A stretch of DNA of 64,000 nt from Ralstonia sp. UBA689 (GTDB lineage Bacteria; Pseudomonadota; Gammaproteobacteria; Burkholderiales; Burkholderiaceae). A program made the position numbers and the translations under genes. Positions 43,940-52,378 of this stretch are shown piece after piece (positions within the stretch are counted from its first letter, which is position 1; each line of letters begins with the position of its first letter). The stretch spans positions 372,001 through 436,000 of the forward strand of contig NZ_DBMV01000001.1 in assembly GCF_002298975.1 (NCBI RefSeq). The letters run 5' to 3'. A model generated the notes under the pieces. It was not told where the DNA came from and made no database searches. It was given only the letters and a program-made list of their open reading frames with translations.

Positions 43940-46900
43940 ATGGAACATTCCCGTTTCAACCTGTCACGCTGGGCGCTCGAACACCAGCCGCTGACCCGCT
44001 TCCTGCTGGTCGCGCTGCTGCTCGGCGGCATCTTTGCGTATTCCAAGCTGGGGCAGGATGAAGATCCGCCCTTCACCTTCCGCGCGATGGTCGTGCAGGC
44101 CTTCTGGCCTGGCGCCACGGCCGAGCAGATGTCGCGCCAGGTGACCGACAAGATCGAGAAGGCGCTGCAGGAAGTGCCGTACGCCTGGAAGATACGCAGC
44201 TACTCCAAGCCTGGCGAAACGCTCGTCACCTTCCAGTTGGCCGACACGTCGCCCGCCAAGGAAACGCAGCAGCTCTGGTACACGGTGCGCAAGAAGGTGG
44301 GGGACATCGCGCCCACGCTGCCGCAGGGCGTGCGCGGGCCGTACTTCAATGATGATTTCGGCGACGTGTACGGCTCGATCTATGCGCTGTCCGCCGATGG
44401 CTTCACGTACCGTCAGCTCAACGACTACGCCGATGCGATCCGTCAGCAGTTGCTGCGTGTGCCCAACGTCGCCAAGGTCGAACTGCTGGGCGATCAGGAC
44501 GAGAAGATCTACATCGAGTTCCAGCAGGCCAAGCTCGCGCAGATGGGGCTGGATATCAACAGCATCGCCACGCAGATCGGCCAGCAGAACAACATCGGCC
44601 CGAGCGGCGTGCTGGTGACGCCCACCGACAACGTGCAGATTCGCCTGTCGGGCCAGTTCTCGGATATTCGCGATCTGGAGAACCTGACGCTGCGCGGCCC
44701 CGGCGGCACGACCAACATCCGCCTGGGCGACATCGCCACCGTCAAGCACGGCTACATCGACCCGCCGCACGCCAAGATGCGCTTCAACGGCAAGGAAGTC
44801 ATCGGTCTGGGCATCTCGATGACCAAGGGCGGCGACATCATCCAGCTCGGTAAGGACTTGCGCGCCACGGTCGACAAGATTCGCGCCAAGCTGCCGGTGG
44901 GCATCGAGATGGAGCAGGTGCAGAACCAGCCGAAATCGGTGCAGAGTTCGGTGGGCGAATTTGTGCACGTGCTGATCGAGGCGGTGGTGATCGTGCTGGG
45001 CGTGAGCTTCCTGTCGCTGGGCCTGCATACCAAGCCGCGCCTGCGCATTGATGTGTGGCCAGGGCTGGTGGTGGGCCTGACGATTCCGCTGGTGCTGGCG
45101 GTGACGTTCCTGTTCATGAGCATCTTCGACATCGGCCTGCACAAGATTTCGCTCGGCGCGTTGATCATCGCGCTGGGTCTGCTGGTGGACGACGCGATCA
45201 TCGCGGTCGAGATGATGGTGCGCAAGCTGGAGGAGGGCTTCTCCAAGATGGAGGCGGCCACCTTTGCCTACACCTCCACCGCCATGCCGATGCTGACCGG
45301 CACGCTCATCACGGCCACGGGTTTCTTGCCGGTGGGGCTGGCGCGCTCCACGGTGGGTGAATACACCTTCGGCATCTTTGCAGTGACGGCGCTGGCGCTC
45401 GTGCTGTCGTGGTTTGCGGCCGTGGTGTTCGTGCCCTACCTCGGTTTCCTGCTGTTGCGGACCAAGTCGCACGTGGGCGACGGCGGCCATCATGAACTGT
45501 TCGACACGCCGTTCTATAACCGCTTCCGCGGCTGGGTGAACTGGTGCGTGGAGTACCGCAAGACGGTGATCGTCATCACGCTGGCGGCCTTTGCGCTCGG
45601 CGTGTTCGGCTTCAAGTATGTGGAGAAGCAGTTCTTCCCCGACTCCAGTCGCCCCGAGCTGATGGTGGAACTGTGGTTGCCGGAAGGCTCCAGCTTTAGC
45701 CAGACCGAAGCCGAGGCCAAGCGCTTTGAAGCGCTGATGCGCAAGGAACAGAAGGTCGACAGCGTCACGCTGTTCATCGGTTCCGGCGCGCCGCGCTTCT
45801 ACCTGCCGCTGGACCAGATTCTGCCGCAGACCAACGTGGCTCAGGCCATCGTGATGCCTGCTTCGCTGGAGGCGCGTGAAGGCGTGCGGCAAGACATCAT
45901 CGGTCTACTCAAGTCGCAATTCCCACATCTGCGCGGCCGCGTGAAGCTTCTGCCTAACGGGCCGCCCGTGCCGTATCCGGTGCAGTTCCGCGTGATGGGG
46001 CCGGACATTGGCGGCGTGCGCAAGATTGCCGATCAGGTCAAGGCCATCATGCAGGCCAACCCCAACACCGTGGGCGTGAACGACAACTGGAACGAGAACG
46101 TCAAGGTGCTGCGCCTGGACATCGACCAGGACAAGGCGCGCGCGTTGGGCGTATCGACTGGTTCGATCTCGCAGGTCACGCAGACGGTGATGTCCGGCTC
46201 GCCCATCGCCCAGTATCGCGACGGCGACAAGCTGCTCGACATCGTCATGCGCCCGCAGGAAGACGAGCGCAACACGCTCGATGCGCTGCAGAAGGTGCAA
46301 GTGCCGACCGCCAGTGGACGCGTCGTGCCGCTCACGCAGGTGGCGCGTGTTGGCTTTGCATGGGAGCCGGGCGTGATCTGGCGCGAGAACCGCGACTACG
46401 GCATCACCGTGCAGTCCGACGTGGTTGACGGCGTGCAGGGCCCGACGGTGACGGCGCAGATCAACCCGCTGCTCGACAAGATCCGCGCCGATTTGCCGCC
46501 GGACTACCAGATCAGGATCGCCGGCGCGGAAGAAGAGAGCGCCAACGCAGGTGCATCGATTGCCGCGCAGATGCCGCTGTGCATCTTCATCATTTTCTTG
46601 TTGCTGATGCTCCAACTGCACAGCTTTTCACGCTCCGTGATGGTGTTCCTGACGGGGCCGCTGGGTCTGATTGGGGCTGCGGCCACGCTGCTGCTGTTGC
46701 GCGCGCCGATGGGCTTTGTGGCGCAGCTCGGCATCACGGCGCTGATTGGCATGATCATCCGCAACTCGGTCATTCTGGTCGACCAGATCGAGCAGGACGT
46801 GGCGGCCGGCGTGCCGACCTGGACGGCGATCGTCGAGGCGGCTGTGCGGCGTTTCCGCCCCATCATCCTGACGGCTGCAGCGGCGGTGCTGGCGATGATT

Positions 46901-47059
46901 CCGCTGTCGCGCAGTGTGTTCTGGGGCCCGATGGCCGCGGCCATCATGGGTGGCCTGATCATCGCCACGGTGCTGACGCTGCTGTTCCTGCCGGCGCTGT
47001 ATGCGGCGTGGTTCCGTGTCAAGCGGCCTGAGGCTGAGGCTTCTGCGCCAACGGCCTGA
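43940..47059 (+). CDS. RND efflux permease, HAE1 type
   Basis: A 1039-residue inner-membrane proton-driven exporter. The first transmembrane helix follows residue 18 (TRFLLVALLLGGIFAYS), then the porter domain (QEVPYAWKIRSYSKPGETLV). The twelve-helix plan is evident, with the proton-relay aspartates in helix 4 at GLLVDDAIIAVEMMVR and the second half carrying FIIFLLLMLQLHSFSR and IGMIIRNSVILVDQIEQD. It pairs with the adaptor upstream under one palindrome-controlled promoter. It resembles MexK/TriC-like permeases more than AcrB; the substrate is not predictable from sequence. Confidence 0.92.
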   Translation: MEHSRFNLSRWALEHQPLTRFLLVALLLGGIFAYSKLGQDEDPPFTFRAMVVQAFWPGATAEQMSRQVTDKIEKALQEVPYAWKIRSYSKPGETLVTFQLADTSPAKETQQLWYTVRKKVGDIAPTLPQGVRGPYFNDDFGDVYGSIYALSADGFTYRQLNDYADAIRQQLLRVPNVAKVELLGDQDEKIYIEFQQAKLAQMGLDINSIATQIGQQNNIGPSGVLVTPTDNVQIRLSGQFSDIRDLENLTLRGPGGTTNIRLGDIATVKHGYIDPPHAKMRFNGKEVIGLGISMTKGGDIIQLGKDLRATVDKIRAKLPVGIEMEQVQNQPKSVQSSVGEFVHVLIEAVVIVLGVSFLSLGLHTKPRLRIDVWPGLVVGLTIPLVLAVTFLFMSIFDIGLHKISLGALIIALGLLVDDAIIAVEMMVRKLEEGFSKMEAATFAYTSTAMPMLTGTLITATGFLPVGLARSTVGEYTFGIFAVTALALVLSWFAAVVFVPYLGFLLLRTKSHVGDGGHHELFDTPFYNRFRGWVNWCVEYRKTVIVITLAAFALGVFGFKYVEKQFFPDSSRPELMVELWLPEGSSFSQTEAEAKRFEALMRKEQKVDSVTLFIGSGAPRFYLPLDQILPQTNVAQAIVMPASLEAREGVRQDIIGLLKSQFPHLRGRVKLLPNGPPVPYPVQFRVMGPDIGGVRKIADQVKAIMQANPNTVGVNDNWNENVKVLRLDIDQDKARALGVSTGSISQVTQTVMSGSPIAQYRDGDKLLDIVMRPQEDERNTLDALQKVQVPTASGRVVPLTQVARVGFAWEPGVIWRENRDYGITVQSDVVDGVQGPTVTAQINPLLDKIRADLPPDYQIRIAGAEEESANAGASIAAQMPLCIFIIFLLLMLQLHSFSRSVMVFLTGPLGLIGAAATLLLLRAPMGFVAQLGITALIGMIIRNSVILVDQIEQDVAAGVPTWTAIVEAAVRRFRPIILTAAAAVLAMIPLSRSVFWGPMAAAIMGGLIIATVLTLLFLPALYAAWFRVKRPEAEASAPTA

Positions 47060-47094
47060 CGTTCGCAGCTCGCGCACGCCGCCCTAGCCGGAGC

Positions 47095-47126
47095 GGTGCA
47101 AGGGAGCGGACTCGAATCCCTACACC
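47095..47126 (-). repeat. Inverted fragment of a tRNA-Leu 3' half
   Basis: Read on the minus strand this 32-base stretch matches the T-arm and acceptor end of the nearby tRNA-Leu (47279-47310) at 29 of 32 positions, including GGTTCGAGTCC-type T-loop bases and GCACC at the end. The rest of a tRNA cloverleaf is missing. It may be a leftover attachment site or a degraded tRNA copy. Confidence 0.65.
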
Positions 47127-47224
47127 GTGCCGAGCCGGGGCGGGGGATGGAAACCCTCGAGCGACTGCGATATAATCGCGGGCTTCCTTTTCGGTGCGCC
47201 GTACGGTGCACCGCGTTCCATCCG

Positions 47225-47311
47225 GCGAGGGTGGCGAAATTGGTAGACGCACCAGGTTTAGGTCCTGACGCCAGCAATGGTGTAGGGGTTCGAGTCCCCT
47301 CCCTCGCACCA
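47225..47311 (+). tRNA. tRNA-Leu (anticodon UAG)
   Basis: An 87-nt class II tRNA. Acceptor GCGAGGG pairs with CCCTCGC and encoded ACCA ends it. The D-arm has GGCGAAATTGGTAGACGC, the anticodon loop TTTAGGT reads UAG for leucine, a long variable arm (about GACGCCAGCAATGGTGT) follows, and the T-loop is GGTTCGAGTCC. A perfect TATAAT lies at 47171-47176 about 50 bp upstream as a likely -10 box. Confidence 0.95.
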
Positions 47312-47470
47312 ACTGCCTCATTCTGAGGTTTCCCAGCATTCTTTTGCATTGCCTTCGCTTCGTGCTGCCGCAACGGCGTGGCATGTCGCGGCCTTGTCGT
47401 TGTCGTCGAGAGCGCGTCAAATGCTGCGCGTTCGTACAGTTTTCTTGCGGCACGCCAATAGGAGGGCTTT

Positions 47471-47896
47471 GTGCAGACCCCAGAAATCATCGTCACAGAC
47501 ACCGCCGATCATCACGCAGTCAAGATTATTAGCGACGGGCTGGACCGCTTCAACGATGCCCACGTCGGCTATGCTGACCGGCAGCCATTGGCGGTGCTGG
47601 TTCGGGACCCGCAGAGCGGGGAAATCGTCGGCGGAGCAAGCGGGCGTACCTCGCTGGGGCTGCTGTTTCTCGACCTGTTCTATCTGCCCGGTACGCTGCG
47701 AGGCATGGGTATCGGAACAGAGGTGCTGCGCCGGTTCGAAGAAGAAGGGCGCTGCCGTGGCTGCCGCTCAGCGGTGGTCTACACGATCAGTTTCCAGGCG
47801 CCGGAGTTCTATAAGCGCAACGGGTGGACGGCGTTCGGAGAAGTTCCATGCGATCCGCCTGGTACGAGCCGGGTTTTCCTGAGCAAGACGTTGTGA
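47471..47896 (+). CDS. GNAT-family N-acetyltransferase
   Basis: A 141-residue acetyltransferase. The acetyl-CoA loop is RGMGIGTEVLRRFEEEG near residue 78, preceded by the beta-strand LFLDLFYLPGTL, and the terminal APEFYKRNGWTAFGEVP is the usual motif B. The GTG start at 47471 has AGGAGGG six bases upstream. Substrate unknown. It is monocistronic between tRNA-Leu and a small secreted-protein gene. Confidence 0.85.
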   Translation: MQTPEIIVTDTADHHAVKIISDGLDRFNDAHVGYADRQPLAVLVRDPQSGEIVGGASGRTSLGLLFLDLFYLPGTLRGMGIGTEVLRRFEEEGRCRGCRSAVVYTISFQAPEFYKRNGWTAFGEVPCDPPGTSRVFLSKTL

Positions 47897-47996
47897 GGTG
47901 GCGCCCTCCGGATTAAGCACTTGCCTGGGCGCGAATCCCATGCACAATGCGCATCGCATCTGTCTATTCGCGTTCAACCCTGAGGGGGACCTTTCC

Positions 47997-48329
47997 ATGT
48001 ACAAGGCACTTGCCGCACTCACGCTCTCATTGGCAACTGGCCACCTCCACGCCGCCGAGACCACGGTACGCACGGAGAACTACCCACGCCCGCCATACTC
48101 TGGCGCTACGTACTACATCTATGAACGCGACGGGCAGGCCATCTGCACCAAGCTCCAGGTCTGCAACAAGTACGACCAGTGCGACACGCAGTACGTGAAG
48201 GGCAGCTACAAGGACGAGCTCGACGTGCAGACCGGCGAGCCGTATGGCAAGACCGATGCCGTACCGCTGCCGCGTGACAAGCAGCAGAAGCACGTCTGCC
48301 TGACGCGCTTCAAGCTGGTCTCGCCCTGA
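47997..48329 (+). CDS. Small secreted protein with cysteine motif
   Basis: A 110-residue exported protein. Signal peptide MYKALAALTLSLATGHLHA is followed by a mature domain with four cysteines (AICTKLQVCNKYDQC and KHVCLTRFK), which could form two disulfides. The ATG at 47997 has GAGGGGG upstream. Convergent with the LysR gene. No family recognised. Confidence 0.7.
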   Translation: MYKALAALTLSLATGHLHAAETTVRTENYPRPPYSGATYYIYERDGQAICTKLQVCNKYDQCDTQYVKGSYKDELDVQTGEPYGKTDAVPLPRDKQQKHVCLTRFKLVSP

Positions 48330-48341
48330 CCCTGCACAGGG

Positions 48342-49238
48342 TTATCGCGGCGCGCTTTCCCGCGCCGTTGCCTCCAGATATTCCAGGAAGCGCCCGGTCA
48401 CCGGTTCGGTATCGCCCGCACGCCGCAACGACAACACGGGTGATTCCTTCTTTCCACCCGCCAGCGGCACAAAGCTGACACGCACATCGCCCGCGTGCTG
48501 CAGCGTCTTCGGCACCAACGCCACGCCCATCCCGAACCCCACCATCGTCACCACCGTCTGCCACAGCCGCGCCTCGTGGCGGATCACCGGGCTGAAGCCG
48601 GCGTCCACGCATAGCGCGATGATCAGGTCGTGATAGTGCGGCGATACCGTGCGAGGGAAGAGGATGAACGGTTCCTGCGCCAACGCGCTCAGGTCGAGAT
48701 GTTTGCGGCGAGCCAGCGTGTGCCCGGCCGGCAGGCAGCAGACAAAGGGCTCGGAAAAGATCGGCGCGGAAACGACTTCCGCCGGGAAGCTGCCCCAATA
48801 CGCGCAACCCAGATCGATCTGCTGCCGTTGGATGGCCTGGATCTGCTCACCGGTGTTCATCTCCTTGAGGACGATTTCCACGGCGGGGTGATCGGCCTCG
48901 AAGCGTTCTATGGCGCGTGGCAGGCCGCGATACAGCATCGAATTGACAAAGCCGACGCGCATCCGCCCGGCCAGGCCATGCGCGGAGCGCAGCGTCACGC
49001 GTTCGACCTCGGCAGCTTGCTGCAATAGCTTGCGCGCCTCGTCCAGCAGCACCTGGCCGGCGTTGGTAAGCGTGACGCTCTTGTTGGTGCGCGCCAATAG
49101 CTGTACGCCCAACTGCTCCTCAAACCTGCGGATGTCGAAGCTCAGCGCGGGCTGCGAGATGAACAGCCGCTGCGCCGCGCGCCCGAAGTGCAGTTCCTCC
49201 GCCACGGCGACGAAATAGCGCAGTTGCTTCAAGTCCAT
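48342..49238 (-). CDS. LysR-family transcriptional regulator
   Basis: A 298-residue regulator. The winged helix-turn-helix is at residues 1-60 (LRYFVAVAEELHFGRAAQRL, SQPALSFDIRRFEEQLG), followed by the two-lobed effector domain. The effector site has no strong specificity clue. The ATG at 49238 is preferred over the TTG at 49253, which overlaps a palindrome. It is divergent from the acyl-CoA dehydrogenase gene and very likely controls that cassette. Confidence 0.92.
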   Translation of the reverse strand: MDLKQLRYFVAVAEELHFGRAAQRLFISQPALSFDIRRFEEQLGVQLLARTNKSVTLTNAGQVLLDEARKLLQQAAEVERVTLRSAHGLAGRMRVGFVNSMLYRGLPRAIERFEADHPAVEIVLKEMNTGEQIQAIQRQQIDLGCAYWGSFPAEVVSAPIFSEPFVCCLPAGHTLARRKHLDLSALAQEPFILFPRTVSPHYHDLIIALCVDAGFSPVIRHEARLWQTVVTMVGFGMGVALVPKTLQHAGDVRVSFVPLAGGKKESPVLSLRRAGDTEPVTGRFLEYLEATARESAPR

Positions 49239-49252
49239 GGCGGTCTCGTTCA

Positions 49253-49290
49253 ACGATAAGAACTATTTATCGTACAGGACAAAACCTGTA
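49253..49290. promoter_or_regulatory. LysR-type operator region, two adjacent palindromes
   Basis: ACGATAA-N7-TTATCGT (49253-49273) has perfect 7-bp arms and contains a T-N11-A LysR-type core. TACAGG-ACAAAA-CCTGTA (49273-49290) is a second perfect palindrome abutting it. They lie between the divergent lysR and acyl-CoA dehydrogenase starts, as expected for recognition and activation sites. Confidence 0.7.
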
Positions 49291-49357
49291 TTGGACGATT
49301 ATCGATGGCATTCCTATGCTGGCCGGACAACACAGGAGACAGCGAGGCAACCCGCGT

Positions 49358-51109
49358 ATGAACGACATCGCCCGCGAGCCATTGATTGGCCACCAGAACA
49401 TCCCCGACAGCCGGGGCATCAATTTCTTCCACGTCGATCCCGATCTCGCACGCCTGTTGCGGCTGTACCTTGGCGATGCGCAGTACCGTGGGCTGGAGCC
49501 GCAGCTCGAATCACTCGGCCAGCGCGCTTCAGACGAACTCGACGACTGGGCCATTAGCGCCGATCACAATCCGCCGCAACTGCGTCACCGCACGCGCCGT
49601 GGCGAGGCGCTGCAAACCATCGACAAGCACCCCGACTACGTTGCCCTCGAACGCGTAGCCTATGCTGAGCTGGGGCTCGCGTCGATGAGCCACGTGGGCA
49701 ACGCGCCGCCGCCGCTGGTCAAATACGCGCTCACGTATCTGTTCGTGCAGGCGGAGTTCGGCCTGTGCTGCCCGGTCAGCATGACCGATTCGCTCACGCG
49801 CACGCTGCGCAAGTTTGGCGACCCGGCGCTGGTGGCGCGTTACCTGCCGATGTTGGCTTCGCGCGATTTCAACGAGCTGTATCAGGGCGCGATGTTCATG
49901 ACCGAACAGGCTGCTGGTTCGGACGTCGCTCGCATTGCCACGCGCGCCGTGCAGGAGACCGCGCCCGACGGCACGCAGACGTGGCGCCTGTATGGCGACA
50001 AATGGTTCTGCTCCAATGCCGACGCCGATCTTGCCATGGTGCTGGCCCATCCGGACGGTGCGCCGTCTGGCATCAATGGCCTGGCGCTATTCCTGTTGCC
50101 CAAGACGTTGCTTGATGGTTCGCGCAACCATTACCGCATCATCCGCCTGAAAGACAAGCTCGGCAGTCGCTCGATGGCCAGCGGCGAGATCGTGCTCGAA
50201 GGCGCCACCGCCTACCTGATTGGCGAGATTGGCCGAGGCTTCCACCAGATGGCCGACATGATCAACATGTCGCGTCTGTCGAATGGTGTGCGCGCCGCCG
50301 GCCTGATGCGCCGCGCCACCACCGAGGCGCTGCACATCGCCCGCAACCGCGAGGCTTTCGGCCGCAAGCTGATCGACATGCCGCTGATGCAGCGCCAGCT
50401 CCTGAAGATGCTGCTGCCGACCGAGCAGGCGCGCTCGATGTTCATGCAGATCGCGCAACTGTTGCCGCTGGCCGATGCCGGCGACGCGCAGGCCGCCAAA
50501 TGCGTGCGCATCCTGACACCGCTCATCAAGTTCCGCGCCTGCCGCGATGCGCGCCGGGTGACTGGCGACGCCATGGAAGTACGCGGCGGCACCGGCTACA
50601 TCGAGGAGTGGAGCGACGCCCGCCTGGTGCGCGACGCGCATCTCGGCTCGATTTGGGAGGGCACCAGCAATATCGTTGCGCTGGACATCGCGCGGGCAGT
50701 CAAGCGCGAAGAGGCGCTGGAGCCGCTGCGCGCGTATCTGCTTGGCTTGCTGAATGGTGTCACGCTACCGGCGCAGAGCGATGTGCTGTTGCGCGCCACG
50801 CTCGACCGTGTTTGCGGTGCCATGGCCAAAGTGGCCGAAGCTGGCAACGACCAGCTCGTGCGGCAGGCTGGCTCTGCGCTCTACCACATCGCCACGGCGA
50901 TCTTCATGGCGGTGGAGGGTGTGCGCCTGGCGCCGGATCACCGACGCCTTGCGCTGGCTCACCTTGTGCTGCGTCACAAGCTGCTGCCAGTCGATCCGCT
51001 GGCCCTGTCAGAAGTCGACGACGCGTTGCTCTTCGATACCCTCGTCAAGCACCGCGAAGTTTCGTTGGCGCTGGCCATGCAGGCGCTGCCGGCGGGGGAC
51101 GCGCAATGA
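49358..51109 (+). CDS. AidB-like acyl-CoA dehydrogenase
   Basis: A 583-residue flavoprotein, longer than ordinary 380-residue acyl-CoA dehydrogenases because of an AidB-type N-terminal domain (GINFFHVDPDLARLLRLYLG). Core motifs are MFMTEQAAGSDVARIATRA, LYGDKWFCSNADADLAMVL and RVTGDAMEVRGGTGYIEEW, the last covering the usual catalytic-loop region. The ATG at 49358 (MNDIAREPL) follows a purine-rich stretch. Its stop overlaps the next start by four bases. It may oxidise a CoA thioester made by the CoA-transferase; the substrate is unknown. Confidence 0.85.
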   Translation: MNDIAREPLIGHQNIPDSRGINFFHVDPDLARLLRLYLGDAQYRGLEPQLESLGQRASDELDDWAISADHNPPQLRHRTRRGEALQTIDKHPDYVALERVAYAELGLASMSHVGNAPPPLVKYALTYLFVQAEFGLCCPVSMTDSLTRTLRKFGDPALVARYLPMLASRDFNELYQGAMFMTEQAAGSDVARIATRAVQETAPDGTQTWRLYGDKWFCSNADADLAMVLAHPDGAPSGINGLALFLLPKTLLDGSRNHYRIIRLKDKLGSRSMASGEIVLEGATAYLIGEIGRGFHQMADMINMSRLSNGVRAAGLMRRATTEALHIARNREAFGRKLIDMPLMQRQLLKMLLPTEQARSMFMQIAQLLPLADAGDAQAAKCVRILTPLIKFRACRDARRVTGDAMEVRGGTGYIEEWSDARLVRDAHLGSIWEGTSNIVALDIARAVKREEALEPLRAYLLGLLNGVTLPAQSDVLLRATLDRVCGAMAKVAEAGNDQLVRQAGSALYHIATAIFMAVEGVRLAPDHRRLALAHLVLRHKLLPVDPLALSEVDDALLFDTLVKHREVSLALAMQALPAGDAQ

Positions 51110-52302
51110 GCGCGGCGATCGGTGTAAGCGGCGCGCTGCATGGCTTGAAGGTCATCGACCTGAGCCGCGTGCTCGGCGGTCCGTACTGCACGCAAGCGCT
51201 GGCCGATCACGGCGCGCAGGTCATCAAGCTGGAACCGCCCGTTGGCGACGAGACTCGCACCTGGGGCCCGCCGTTCGACGAGAGCGACAACGCGTGGTAC
51301 TTCAATGGTGTCAACCGCAACAAGCTCGGCATCTCGGTTGACCTGTCGTGCGGCGAGGGTCGTGCTGTCCTCTGGCAATTGCTGGAAGACGCCGACGTGC
51401 TGGTCGAGAACTTCAAGCCCGGCACGCTGGCGCGCTGGAGCATGGATTTCGAGCGCGATCTGCAGCCGCGCTTTCCGCGCCTGATCCACTGTGCCGTTTC
51501 AGGCTTCGGCCCGGACGGCCCGCTTGGCGGGCTGCCCGGCTACGATGCCGCCATCCAGGCCATGGCCGGCCTGATGAGCGTGAATGGTGAGCGCGATGGC
51601 GGCCCGATGCGCGTGGGCTTGCCCATCGTCGACATGGTGACTGGGCTCAACGCGCTGGCTGGCATCCTGCTGGCGCTGGCCGAGCGCGAGAAAAGCGGGC
51701 GCGGGCAGTCGATCGACATTGCGCTGTACGACTGCGGCGTGTCGTTGCTGCATCCGCATCTGCCCAACTATTTCGGCTCGGGTAAGGTACCGCAGCGCAG
51801 CGGCAACGCGCATCCGAACATCGCCCCGTACGACAGCTACCAGACCGGCACAGCGCCGATCTTCCTGGCGGTGGGCAACGACCGTCAGTTCGCCAAGCTG
51901 TGCGCGCACATTGGCGCGCCGGAGTTGGCAGAGGACACACGCTTTGCCGACAACCGCAGCCGCTGCGCGCATCGGCCTGAACTCAAGCAGGCGCTGGAGG
52001 CGCAACTGGCGCGCTTCGATTGTGAGGTGCTTGCGCATGACCTGATCCACAGCGGCGTGCCTTGCGGGCCCGTGCTCAGCGTCGACGTGGTGGCACGTCA
52101 CCCGCACACGCTGCACCGGAAGATGGTGGTCGAGCTGGATGACTATCGCGGCACGGGCTCGCCGATCAAACTCTCGCGCACGCCGGCCACGTATCGCAGT
52201 GCGCCACCCGCGCTCGGCGCCGACACCGATGCCGTGCTGGCCTCGCTCGGTATCGACGCGCCAACGAGGCAGCGCCTCTTCGAGGCGGGCGTCCTCAAAT
52301 GA
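51106..52302 (+). CDS. CaiB/BaiF-family CoA-transferase
   Basis: A 398-residue family III CoA-transferase. The N-terminal LKVIDLSRVLGGPYCTQALADHGAQVIKLE is the hallmark, with LISVDLSC and ENFKPGTLARWSMDF following; an acidic residue at the active centre is expected in the region around GYDAAIQAMAGL. The ATG at 51106 overlaps the preceding stop (ATGA), so the two are translationally coupled. The frame extends upstream into the dehydrogenase but that part is not conserved. It probably transfers CoA to the acid that the transporter brings in. Confidence 0.88.
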   Translation: MSAAIGVSGALHGLKVIDLSRVLGGPYCTQALADHGAQVIKLEPPVGDETRTWGPPFDESDNAWYFNGVNRNKLGISVDLSCGEGRAVLWQLLEDADVLVENFKPGTLARWSMDFERDLQPRFPRLIHCAVSGFGPDGPLGGLPGYDAAIQAMAGLMSVNGERDGGPMRVGLPIVDMVTGLNALAGILLALAEREKSGRGQSIDIALYDCGVSLLHPHLPNYFGSGKVPQRSGNAHPNIAPYDSYQTGTAPIFLAVGNDRQFAKLCAHIGAPELAEDTRFADNRSRCAHRPELKQALEAQLARFDCEVLAHDLIHSGVPCGPVLSVDVVARHPHTLHRKMVVELDDYRGTGSPIKLSRTPATYRSAPPALGADTDAVLASLGIDAPTRQRLFEAGVLK

Positions 52303-52378
52303 ACTGACCCAGCAAACAGCAAGGTAGACGGTCCGACAGAGGCCGCGCCACCCAAGCTGCACCACCAAGGAGACCACC

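Noticed and set aside
43964..45892. A 642-codon open frame on the minus strand opposite the RND permease
   Set aside because: Its composition (H, R, Q, D, A) is that of a shadow frame; the plus-strand permease has full family motifs.
50500..51105. 200-codon upstream extension of the CoA-transferase frame
   Set aside because: It lies inside the acyl-CoA dehydrogenase in another frame and lacks family similarity; the ATGA overlap at 51106 is the natural start.
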